Part shown: in pieces, positions 26,149 to 32,937 of the stretch | How the letters are laid out: every line of letters starts with the position of its first letter | How positions within the stretch are numbered: position 1 is the first letter of the stretch | Source: Streptomyces sp. NBC_00670 | Lineage (GTDB): Bacteria > Actinomycetota > Actinomycetes > Streptomycetales > Streptomycetaceae | NCBI RefSeq assembly: GCF_036226765.1 | Contig: NZ_CP109017.1 | Coordinates: 6,697,001-6,761,000 of the forward strand | Length of the DNA stretch: 64,000 bases | Direction of reading: 5' to 3' | The notes under the pieces: generated by a model | The model's input: only the letters and a program-made list of their open reading frames with translations | What the model was told of the DNA's origin: nothing | Database searches by the model: none | Made by a program: the position numbers and the translations under genes

Positions 26149-26760
26149 ATGAGTTCTGCCCTGCCCGCGGTGACCGACGAGACGGTCACCGCCTGGGCGC
26201 TCGCCGCCGCCGGCGGCGACAGCGAAGCGGTCGACCGCTTCGTGCGCGCCCTCCAGCACGACGTACGCCGCTACGTGGCCCACCTCGCCCACGACCCCCA
26301 GGCGGCCGACGACCTCACCCAGGACACGTTCCTGCGGGCGCTGACCGCGCTGCACCGCTTTGAGGGCCGCTCCTCGGCCCGGGTCTGGCTGCTGTCGATC
26401 GCCCGCCGGGCCGTCGCCGACAGCCTGCGCCGCGCCGCCGCCCGGCCCCGCAAGGCCGACACAGCCGACTGGCAGCTCGCCGCCGAACGCGCCCAGCCGC
26501 TCGGCCTGCCGGGCTTCGAGGAGGGCGTCGCCCTGAGGGACCTCCTGGCCGCGCTGCCCGGCGACCGGCGCGAGGCGTTCGTCCTCACCCAGCTGCTCGG
26601 CCTGCCCTACGAGGAGGCCGCCGAGGCCGGCGGCTGCCCGGTCGGCACCGTGCGCTCCCGGGTCTCCCGGGCCCGGGGCGCGCTGACCCGGATGCTGGAC
26701 GACGAGCCCGGCACCGCGGGACCGGCGGCGCCCGCGCAGGGGGCACTCGTGATGACGTAG
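26149..26760 (+). CDS. ECF RNA polymerase sigma factor
   Basis: A 203-aa group 4 sigma factor: region 2 at about 25-95 (AADDLTQDTFLRALTALHRFEG, LLSIARRAVADSLRR) and region 4 at about 125-180 (LPGDRREAFVLTQLLGLPYEEAAE, then GTVRSRVSRARGAL). The ATG at 26149 is preceded by a GGA-containing site. There is no recognisable zinc-binding anti-sigma factor next door; the flanking Met-rich membrane protein is a candidate signal partner. The regulon probably includes the copper ATPase cluster just downstream, but this is inferred from position only. Confidence 0.93.
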   Translation: MSSALPAVTDETVTAWALAAAGGDSEAVDRFVRALQHDVRRYVAHLAHDPQAADDLTQDTFLRALTALHRFEGRSSARVWLLSIARRAVADSLRRAAARPRKADTADWQLAAERAQPLGLPGFEEGVALRDLLAALPGDRREAFVLTQLLGLPYEEAAEAGGCPVGTVRSRVSRARGALTRMLDDEPGTAGPAAPAQGALVMT

Positions 26761-26862
26761 GTCACACCGGCCCCGGGGAACCCGGCCGTCCGCCGCCCCG
26801 ACTCCTGTTCCGGTACGGCTCCCTCCGGACGGCGCCGTACGAGGTGTTGGGAGTCGTATCAG

Positions 26863-27120
26863 ATGGCACAGACCCGCCGACCCGCCCCCGCGGCGGGTCC
26901 TTCCCTCCGCCGGGCGCTGCCCCCGCCGGCCCTGTGCGGATTCCTTCTGCTGCTGGTCGTGGCGTTCGCCGCGGCCTACGCGGTGGGAACCGGCGCGGGG
27001 CCGGTCGCGCCCGGCATGCACGGCACCCAGGTGACCCGGGACGGCGGCGGGGGAGACGGCGGCGGCACGGACTCCGGCGGGATGGAGATGGGGGACATGG
27101 GAGAGGGAGGCGGTCACTGA
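26863..27120 (+). CDS. Small Met-rich membrane-anchored protein (85 aa)
   Basis: An 85-aa protein with one membrane helix (about 24-45, LCGFLLLLVVAFAAAYAVG) and an outward Gly/Asp/Met/His tail (GMHG, GMEMGDMGEGGGH). The tail suits weak Cu(I) or Ag(I) binding. Its TGA overlaps the ATG of the P-type ATPase (ATGATGG context: last stop base is the first base of the start), so the two are coupled. It may deliver metal to the ATPase. The function is inferred. Confidence 0.75.
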   Translation: MAQTRRPAPAAGPSLRRALPPPALCGFLLLLVVAFAAAYAVGTGAGPVAPGMHGTQVTRDGGGGDGGGTDSGGMEMGDMGEGGGH

Positions 27121-29423
27121 TGGCAGCCGAGCCCGTCACCGGACCGGCCGCCGTGGAGGTCGTGACCGACCTCCTCGTCGGCGGGATGACCTGCGGGGCG
27201 TGCGTCCAGCGCGTCGAGAAGAAGCTCGGCCGGCTGGACGGGGTCACCGCGGCCGTCAACCTGGCCACCGGCCGGGCCCGGGTACGGCATCCCTCCGGCG
27301 TCGGCCCGCAGGAGCTGATCGCCACCGTCGAGCGCGCGGGGTACACGGCCGCGCTCCCCGCACCGCCGGTCCGGCGGAGGCAGGCGGACGGGGAGGACGG
27401 GGCCGGGGAACTGCGGCGGGAGCGCGACCGGCTGGTGGTCACGGTGCTGCTCGCCCTGCCGGTCATGGTCCTCTCGATGGTGCCCGCGCTGCAGTTCCGC
27501 AACTGGCAGTGGCTGTGCTTCGTGCTCGCCGCGCCCGTCGTCGTCTGGGGCGCCCGGCCGTTCCACGTCCGGGCGGCCCGGGGGCTGCGGCACGCGGCGG
27601 CGACCATGGACACGCTCGTCTCGCTCGGCGTCCTGGCCTCCTTCGCCTGGTCCTGCTACGCCCTCTTCCTGGGCGGCGCGGGCGACCCCGGCATGCGGAT
27701 GCCGTTCAGCCTCGTACCGTCCGCGACCGACGGCGTCGCCCCGATGTACCTCGAAGTGGCCGTCGGAGTACCGCTGTTCGTGCTCGTCGGCCGGTTCCTG
27801 GAGGCCCGGGCGCGGCGGGGGACCGGTGCGGCCCTGCGCTCGCTGGCCCGGCTCGCCGCCAAGGAGGTGTCCGTACGCGAGGACGGGCGCGAACGCCTGA
27901 TTCCCATCGAGGAGTTGCGCGTCGGGCAGGTCTTCGTCGTACGGCCCGGGGAGCGGCCGGCCACCGACGGGGTGGTCGTGGAGGGCAACTCGGCGCTCGA
28001 CCTCTCCCTGGTCACCGGGGAGAGCGAACCGGTGGAGGTGGGCCCCGGCGCCCCGGTGACCGGCGGCGCCGTGAACGCCGGAGGACTGCTCCTGGTACGG
28101 GCCACGGCCGTCGGCGCCGACACCCAACTGGCCCGGATCACCGCGCTGGTCACCGAGGCACAGGCGGGCAAGGCACGCGCCCAGCGGCTCGCGGACAAGG
28201 TCGCCGGGGTCTTCGTCCCGGTCGTCCTCGTCCTCGCCGTCACGGTGCTCGGGTTCTGGCTCGGCGCCGGGGCCGAGCCGCAGGCCGCGCTCACCGCCTG
28301 CGTGGCCGTGCTGGTCGTGGCGTGCCCGTGCGCGCTGGGCCTGGCGACGCCGACCGCGCTGATGGCCGCCACCGGCCGGGGCGCCCAGCTCGGCGTCCTG
28401 GTCAACGGGCCCCGGGCGCTGGAGAGCCTGCGGCACCTGGACGCCGTGGTGCTCGACAAGACCGGCACACTCACCTCCGGTCACATGAGCGTCGCCCGGG
28501 TCACCACGGTGCCGGGCGCAGTGGACGAGGAGACGGCCGTACGGCTGGCGGCGGCGGTCGAGCAGGGCTCGGAACACCCGCTGGGCCGCGCGGTGGTGGC
28601 GTACGCACGGCGTACCGCGCCCGGGCGCGGACTCCCCGCCGTCGAGGGCTTCGAGGCCCTGCCGGGGCGGGGCGTGCGCGGACGGGTGGAGGGCAGGCTT
28701 GTCGAGGTCGGCGCGCCGGACGACGAACTGCCCGACGCCCTCGCCGAGGCCCTGACGACCGCCGGGACGGGCGGCGCCCGTACCCCGGTCGTGGTCCGCG
28801 TCGACGGCACGGTCGCGGCGCTCCTCCAGATCGGCGACGTACTGCGGCCGGGCAGCTACCGGGCCGTGGAGCGGCTGCGGCAGCTCGGGGTGCGTCCGGT
28901 TCTCGCCACCGGCGACCGTGCGGAACCGGCCCGCGCCGTTGCCGGGGAGCTGCGCATCGAGGAGGTGCACGCGCGCTGCTCGCCCGAGGACAAGGCCGCG
29001 CTCGTACGGCGGTTGCGGGAGCAGGGGTACCGGGTCGCGGTCGTCGGCGACGGCGTCAACGACTCGGCCGCCCTGGCCGGGGCCGACCTCGGCATCGCCA
29101 TGGGCACCGGAGCCGATGTGGCGATCGGTGCCGCCGACGTCACGCTCGTCCGCGGTGACATCGAGGCCCTCGCCGACGCCGTACGGCTGGCCCGCGCCAC
29201 GCTCGGCACCGTCCGCGCCAATCTGCTCTGGGCGTTCGGCTACAACCTGGTGACCGTGCCGCCGGCCATGGTCGGCCTGCTCAACCCCATGCTCGCCGCG
29301 GCGGCGATGTCCGTCAGCTCGCTGCTCGTGGTCGGCAACAGCCTGCGGCTGCGCGCCTGGCAGCCGGCACCGGCCGGCCGGCGGCGTACGGCGTCCGCGC
29401 CCCGCGCCCGGGCGGCGCTGTGA
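27120..29423 (+). CDS. Copper-type P1B heavy-metal-translocating ATPase
   Basis: A 767-aa CopA-like exporter. It has an N-terminal heavy-metal-associated domain with GGMTCGAC (Cys25, Cys28), the membrane CPC motif (Cys402-Pro-Cys404), phosphorylation site DKTGTLT (Asp446), SEHPLG in the nucleotide domain, GDGVNDSAAL hinge, and C-terminal helices with GYN and MSVSSLLVVGNSLRL, the Cu(I) P1B-1 pattern. It couples ATP hydrolysis to efflux of Cu(I) or Ag(I). It overlaps the small Met-rich gene upstream. The metal assignment rests on the CPC/YN/MSS residues; direction of transport is from family knowledge. Confidence 0.94.
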   Translation: MAAEPVTGPAAVEVVTDLLVGGMTCGACVQRVEKKLGRLDGVTAAVNLATGRARVRHPSGVGPQELIATVERAGYTAALPAPPVRRRQADGEDGAGELRRERDRLVVTVLLALPVMVLSMVPALQFRNWQWLCFVLAAPVVVWGARPFHVRAARGLRHAAATMDTLVSLGVLASFAWSCYALFLGGAGDPGMRMPFSLVPSATDGVAPMYLEVAVGVPLFVLVGRFLEARARRGTGAALRSLARLAAKEVSVREDGRERLIPIEELRVGQVFVVRPGERPATDGVVVEGNSALDLSLVTGESEPVEVGPGAPVTGGAVNAGGLLLVRATAVGADTQLARITALVTEAQAGKARAQRLADKVAGVFVPVVLVLAVTVLGFWLGAGAEPQAALTACVAVLVVACPCALGLATPTALMAATGRGAQLGVLVNGPRALESLRHLDAVVLDKTGTLTSGHMSVARVTTVPGAVDEETAVRLAAAVEQGSEHPLGRAVVAYARRTAPGRGLPAVEGFEALPGRGVRGRVEGRLVEVGAPDDELPDALAEALTTAGTGGARTPVVVRVDGTVAALLQIGDVLRPGSYRAVERLRQLGVRPVLATGDRAEPARAVAGELRIEEVHARCSPEDKAALVRRLREQGYRVAVVGDGVNDSAALAGADLGIAMGTGADVAIGAADVTLVRGDIEALADAVRLARATLGTVRANLLWAFGYNLVTVPPAMVGLLNPMLAAAAMSVSSLLVVGNSLRLRAWQPAPAGRRRTASAPRARAAL

Positions 29424-29518
29424 CGCCGGGGGCGGCCCCCGCCGCCCGCGCCCGGACCGGGACCGCCCGTACCCGAACCCAAGGCGCCGCCGTCGCCGAC
29501 GCCGCGAAGGAAGCGCCG

Positions 29519-30034
29519 ATGACCCCGCACCCCTGGCGCCCCACCCGCCGGCGTCTGAAGGACACCGTCCTGGCCGGTCTCGCCCCCGTCTGCGCCGCCG
29601 TCCTCGCGCTCGGCGGTCTCGCCGCGTGGACCGCCTCGGGCAGGGCGGGCAGCCCCGCCCGGATCGCCGTCGCCGACGCCCGCCTCTACCTCCCCGCCCC
29701 GGACGCCGTGGAGACCGCCGCCTTCTTCCGCCTCACCAACTCGGGCGGCGCACCGGACACGTTGCTCGCGGTGACGTCGTCCGCCGTGGGCCGGGAGATC
29801 ACCCTGAGCCGCCACCGGATGACCGACGGGAACGCGGCCTACCGGCAGCTCGCCGGCTCCCTGCCGGTGCCCGCGGGCGGCACCGTCGACATGTCACCCC
29901 TCACCAGTGATGTGACCGTGCCCGCCTCGCCGCGCTGGCGCACCGGCGATCTCGTCCCCTTCGTCCTGCGCTTCGAGCACAGCGGGCCGGTCGAGACGCT
30001 GGCGGTGGTGGTCCGTCCGGGAGCGGCCGAGTGA
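29519..30034 (+). CDS. PCu(A)C-type copper chaperone-like secreted protein
   Basis: A 171-aa exported protein: N-terminal Tat/Sec-like region (basic RRRLKD, then hydrophobic 19-37), then a cupredoxin-like domain with AAFFRLTNSGGAPDTLL, SRHRMTDGNAAY and VPAGGTVDMSPL, resembling the PCu(A)C/DUF461 family that binds Cu(I) through His and Met. The ATG at 29519 has AAGGAA upstream; a GTG at 29420 overlapping the ATPase stop would add an Ala/Arg leader and is less likely. It would receive or buffer copper outside the membrane. The canonical HxM spacing is only partly kept, so metal binding is probable but not certain. Confidence 0.75.
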   Translation: MTPHPWRPTRRRLKDTVLAGLAPVCAAVLALGGLAAWTASGRAGSPARIAVADARLYLPAPDAVETAAFFRLTNSGGAPDTLLAVTSSAVGREITLSRHRMTDGNAAYRQLAGSLPVPAGGTVDMSPLTSDVTVPASPRWRTGDLVPFVLRFEHSGPVETLAVVVRPGAAE

Positions 30035-30144
30035 GGCCGATTGGCCCCGGTACGCCGTGGATGTGGCGTACCTCACTCGGAATTTCCCATATTTGCCTTG
30101 TGCCATGGTTCAGCCCGGCGAGGAGGGTTACGCAAGGGGGCGAG

Positions 30145-30597
30145 ATGTCCCCGATTGGGAAGGGGGTGGCCGTCGTGGCCACTCACTCGCAGATCGAACA
30201 GCACCCGGACCTTCTCGCACTGCGAGCCCGCTACGCCGAGGTGTCGGCCCGGCCGTCCGCGCAGGCCGCCGAGGGACTGAGCCTGCTGACCGGCCTGTAC
30301 CTGGCGATCTCGCCGTGGGTGGTGGGATTCAACGGCAACCCGCTGGGCGTCAGCAACCTGGTGACCGGTATCGCCCTGGCGATCCTGGCGCTGGGCTTCG
30401 GCAGCGCCTATGAGCGGACCTTCGGCATGGGCTGGGTCGCCGCCGCGATCGGCGCCTGGGCGATCATCAGCCCCTGGGTCGTGCAGAACGCGGCGGCCAC
30501 GACCGGCACGGTCGTCAGCAACGTCATCACCGGTGGCGTCGCGGTCGTGCTGGGGCTGACGACGACGGCGATGGGAGCGGCCAAGGGCCGCGCCTGA
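30145..30597 (+). CDS. SPW repeat membrane protein
   Basis: A 150-aa membrane protein with two SPW motifs (AISPWVVGF and IISPWVVQN), each between hydrophobic helices, in four membrane segments. The N-terminus has HPDLLALRARYAEV, typical of actinobacterial SPW proteins. The function of the family is unknown. An alternative GTG at 30175 with GGGAAGGGGG 8 bases upstream is equally plausible. Two hairpins follow the gene. Confidence 0.9.
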   Translation: MSPIGKGVAVVATHSQIEQHPDLLALRARYAEVSARPSAQAAEGLSLLTGLYLAISPWVVGFNGNPLGVSNLVTGIALAILALGFGSAYERTFGMGWVAAAIGAWAIISPWVVQNAAATTGTVVSNVITGGVAVVLGLTTTAMGAAKGRA

Positions 30598-30600
30598 CCC

Positions 30601-30684
30601 GGCCGGTCACCGGGACCGGCCCGTCGCCGCCGCCGCGAGCGGCAAGGGTGTGGGGGCCGGGCGCCGTGCGCGCCCGGCCCCCAC
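30601..30684. terminator. Paired hairpins between convergent genes
   Basis: A first stem-loop (30601-30621, arms GGCCGGTC and GACCGGCC) is followed by a perfect 14-bp stem at 30650-30663 and 30671-30684. They lie between the convergent SPW gene and the 91-aa gene and would work in both directions; there is no T tract. Confidence 0.7.
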
Positions 30685-30692
30685 GCGTGTGT

Positions 30693-30968
30693 TCAGGACG
30701 CCAGGACGATCCCGAAGTGCCGCTCCAGGCTGCCGCGGATCGCGTCGCTGGACAGCGCGCGCCGCAACTGGCCGCGCTCCGCCTCCGACGGGGGAGGGGT
30801 GACGGCTTCGGCGAACTCGGCGGTGCCGGACCGCAGTTCGGCCGCGAGCCCGGCGACGACCTGGTAGGCGTAGGGCAGTGACGCGCGGACGGCCGCCACG
30901 ACGTCCGCGTCGCGGACCCCGCCCGCCTCGGCCTCGGCGAGCGGCTGCGGGAGGACGTCGAGCGTCAT
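30693..30968 (-). CDS. Short SCO5389-like protein (91 aa)
   Basis: A 91-aa soluble protein. The stretch ASLPYAYQVVAGL, then EAVTPPPSEAERGQLRRAL, SDAIRGSLERHFG closely resembles what I remember of the Streptomyces SCO5389 family (about 130 aa), but the C-terminal third is missing; the frame ends cleanly with a stop. It follows the CooC/MinD-like ATPase by 80 bases and probably shares its transcript. No catalytic motif is visible and the family function is unknown. The family link should be checked by search. Confidence 0.7.
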   Translation of the reverse strand: MTLDVLPQPLAEAEAGGVRDADVVAAVRASLPYAYQVVAGLAAELRSGTAEFAEAVTPPPSEAERGQLRRALSSDAIRGSLERHFGIVLAS

Positions 30969-30990
30969 GGGGTGTCCTGTCTGTTCCGTG

Positions 30991-31030
30991 GCGGGAAGCG
31001 GCGGGAAGCGGCGGGGAGCGGCGGGAAGTC
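30991..31030. repeat. Four tandem 10-bp units
   Basis: GCGGGAAGCG is repeated four times with minor changes (third unit GCGGGGAGCG, fourth GCGGGAAGTC) in the spacer between the ATPase and the 91-aa gene. It could vary by slippage. Confidence 0.8.
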
Positions 31031-31048
31031 GCGGAAGGGGGGCGGCGG

Positions 31049-32008
31049 TCAGCGGGCGGCCCGGAGCGCGGCCGGTCCGTGCCGGAAGGAGGGGTCGACC
31101 TGGGCCGCCAGATCCGTACCGGTGGCCCGGTCGCCCCACGCGGCGGCGTTGCGCAGATGGAACTCGACGGCGTGCCGCTGGAAGGTCTCCCAGTCCTTGG
31201 GACGCGCGTCCACCGCCCCGCGCAGTGCGTCGAGGGCACCCAACAGGGCCGGTTCGGGTCCGTCGTGCGGACGGCCCTGCTCCTGGGCACGGACATGGGC
31301 GGAGTGCGGGCAGTACGCCAGCAGGTCGTCGCCGACGTGACGCTTGAGGAAGAGCAGGTCGTCCTCGCCGGCCACCTTGTTGCCGACGACCCCGACCGGG
31401 ACGCCGAACTCGGCGGCGTGCTCGCGGTACTGACGCAGTACCGAGACGCTCTTGCGGGTGGGCTCGACGACCAGGAACGTCATGTCGAACCGGGTGAACA
31501 GCCCGGAGGCGAAGGCGTCCGCACCGGCCGTCATGTCGACGACGACGTACTCGCCGGGGCCGTCCACGAGGTGGTTGAGGTACAGCTCGACCGCGCCCAG
31601 TTTGGAGTGGTAGCACGCCACCCCGAGGTCCTCCTCGGCGAAGGCGCCGGTCACCATCAGCGGCACCCCGGCCACCTCGCGGACGTGCCGGGCGTGGATC
31701 TCGTCGTCGCCGAGCAGCCGCAGCAGCCGGGAGCCGTGGCCCGGGGGAGTGGTCTTCAGCATGGTCTCGCGGGAGGCGATCCGCGGGTTGCTCCCGCGCA
31801 GGAAGTCCTTGATCTCGCCGGTCCGCGCACTGAGCGGCGGGGCGCCGAAGGACTCCTCCTCGGGCAGGCCGAGGGCGTGGGCCAGGTGCTGGTTGATGTC
31901 ACCGTCGAGGGCGAGGACCGGCGCGCCGGAGCGGGCCAGCCGGCCGGCGAAGAGGGCGGACAGCGTGGTCTTGCCGCTGCCGCCCTTGCCGACGAACGCG
32001 ACGCGCAC
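31049..32008 (-). CDS. CooC/MinD-like P-loop ATPase
   Basis: A 319-aa SIMIBI-class ATPase with deviant Walker A GKGGSGKTT (signature Lys8), a VLALDGDINQHLAHALGLP switch, and VVVDMTAGADAFASG in the Walker B/switch II position, as in CooC nickel-insertion ATPases and ArsA/MinD relatives. Only isolated cysteines occur, not the CxC metal site of CooC1. The GTG at 32008 is preceded by GGAGGGGG. It is controlled by a promoter overlapped by a Zur-box-like palindrome and is followed by a SCO5389-like protein. A role in metal insertion or partner-protein loading is inferred; no carbon-monoxide dehydrogenase gene is seen nearby. Confidence 0.85.
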   Translation of the reverse strand: MRVAFVGKGGSGKTTLSALFAGRLARSGAPVLALDGDINQHLAHALGLPEEESFGAPPLSARTGEIKDFLRGSNPRIASRETMLKTTPPGHGSRLLRLLGDDEIHARHVREVAGVPLMVTGAFAEEDLGVACYHSKLGAVELYLNHLVDGPGEYVVVDMTAGADAFASGLFTRFDMTFLVVEPTRKSVSVLRQYREHAAEFGVPVGVVGNKVAGEDDLLFLKRHVGDDLLAYCPHSAHVRAQEQGRPHDGPEPALLGALDALRGAVDARPKDWETFQRHAVEFHLRNAAAWGDRATGTDLAAQVDPSFRHGPAALRAAR

Positions 32009-32030
32009 TACGAGCCCCCTCCACTGAAAC

Positions 32031-32045
32031 TGAAAACGGCTTTCA
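32031..32045 (-). promoter_or_regulatory. Zur-box-like palindrome
   Basis: TGAAAACGGCTTTCA is a 7-1-7 palindrome with one mismatch, close to the actinobacterial Zur consensus TGAAAATGATTTTCA (from memory). It lies 22 bases upstream of the ATPase GTG and just downstream of a candidate -10, where a repressor would block transcription. Confidence 0.5.
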
Positions 32046-32052
32046 TGAGGCC

Positions 32053-32082
32053 ATCGTGGTGAGGCCGCGCACCGGGTGTCAA
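32053..32082 (-). promoter_or_regulatory. Candidate promoter of the CooC-like gene
   Basis: On the minus strand a perfect -35 TTGACA (32077-32082) is separated by 18 bases from CACGAT (32053-32058). The start site would fall near 32046, at the edge of the Zur-like palindrome. Confidence 0.5.
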
Positions 32083-32228
32083 ATCGGGGTCGCCCGACTG
32101 GCGGAAGGCACCAACTGGGCCACCGCGACGGCCTGTTGCCTTACCGGTGACGGGGATGCGCGCGGTCCACCGCCACATGTGACACGGTGGGTACCGGAGA
32201 AGTGGATCAAAGAACAGGGAGGCACCCC

Positions 32229-32651
32229 ATGTCCAAGCCACCGCTTCCGGACGCCGCCGTGGCCATGCTGCGCAAGGCCAATCCGGCCGTCGTCACCACT
32301 CTGCGCTCCGACGGCCAGCCGGTCTCCACCGCGACCTGGTACCTGTGGGACGAGGGCCGGGTACTGGTCAACATGGACGAGGGCCGCAAGCGCCTCACCC
32401 ACCTGCGCAACGACCCCCGGGTCACGCTCACCGTCCTCGACGAGTCCGACTGGTACAGCCACGTCACCCTGATCGGCCGCGTCACCGAGATGCGGGACGA
32501 CGAGGGCCTGACCGACATCGACCGGCTCTCCCGGCACTACCTCGGCCAGCCGTACGCCGACCGCGACCGCGCCCGCGTCAGCGCGTACATCGAGATCGAC
32601 CGCTGGCACGGCTGGGGCGGCTTCCGCGACTCGGACCAGGCGGCGACGTGA
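32229..32651 (+). CDS. PPOX class F420/FMN-dependent oxidoreductase-like protein
   Basis: A 140-aa split-beta-barrel protein of the pyridoxamine-phosphate-oxidase-like class: AVVTTLRSDGQPVSTATWYLWDE, RLTHLRNDPRVTLTVLD and a GRVTEMRDDE strand, ending with WGGFRDS. The ATG at 32229 follows GGGAGG. Members bind F420 or FMN and reduce or protect against small molecules; substrate is unknown. It is divergent to the CooC-like gene. The length is typical of the F420-dependent branch. Confidence 0.87.
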   Translation: MSKPPLPDAAVAMLRKANPAVVTTLRSDGQPVSTATWYLWDEGRVLVNMDEGRKRLTHLRNDPRVTLTVLDESDWYSHVTLIGRVTEMRDDEGLTDIDRLSRHYLGQPYADRDRARVSAYIEIDRWHGWGGFRDSDQAAT

Positions 32652-32656
32652 GCCCC

Positions 32657-32676
32657 AGGCGTCCCTGACGGGGCGC
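32657..32676 (+). terminator. Stem-loop after the PPOX gene
   Basis: An 8-bp stem with one G-U pair (GGCGTCCC with GGGGCGCC) and a TGAC loop lies 6 bases past the stop, separating this gene from the fxs operon. There is no T tract. Confidence 0.5.
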
Positions 32677-32717
32677 CAGGGGGTTGGCCGGGGAGTGCCT
32701 TGCCGGGCCGGTGGGGG

Positions 32718-32734
32718 CACGTCACGATGACGTG
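32718..32734. promoter_or_regulatory. 17-bp operator-like palindrome upstream of fxsA
   Basis: CACGTCACGATGACGTG has perfect 7-base arms with a 3-base centre, 35 bases before the fxsA start. It is a candidate regulator-binding site for the fxs operon. Confidence 0.5.
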
Positions 32735-32768
32735 AGCCACCCGGTGCCCTACGCCCGAGGAGACGCCT

Positions 32769-32930
32769 GTGGACAGCTACGAGCGCCAGCCCGCGGCCAC
32801 GAGCGTGGTCGAGGACTTCCAAGACACCCCCCTGGACGAGGTGCCCGAGGCCGCCCTGGACGCGGCCCTGGCCAGGACGGCCCCCGGCGAGGAGGAGCCC
32901 GTGGCCGCGTTCCAGTCGTCGCTGCTCTGA
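32769..32930 (+). CDS. fxsA: FxsA: FxSxx-type cyclophane RiPP precursor (53 aa)
   Basis: A 53-aa precursor from a GTG at 32769 with GAGGAGA upstream. The acidic leader contains SVVEDFQDTPLDEVPEAALD, and the C-terminal core ends AAFQSSLL. Phe48-Gln49-Ser50 is the three-residue site expected to be closed into a cyclophane by FxsB (Phe ring carbon to Ser beta-carbon, from published work on the FxsB class). The tail is one residue longer than the eponymous FxSxx-COOH ending. It lies 7 bases before fxsB. The gene is easily missed because of its size. No protease or exporter gene is adjacent, so the mature product may remain intracellular or be processed elsewhere. Confidence 0.88.
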   Translation: MDSYERQPAATSVVEDFQDTPLDEVPEAALDAALARTAPGEEEPVAAFQSSLL

Positions 32931-32937
32931 CCCGGCC

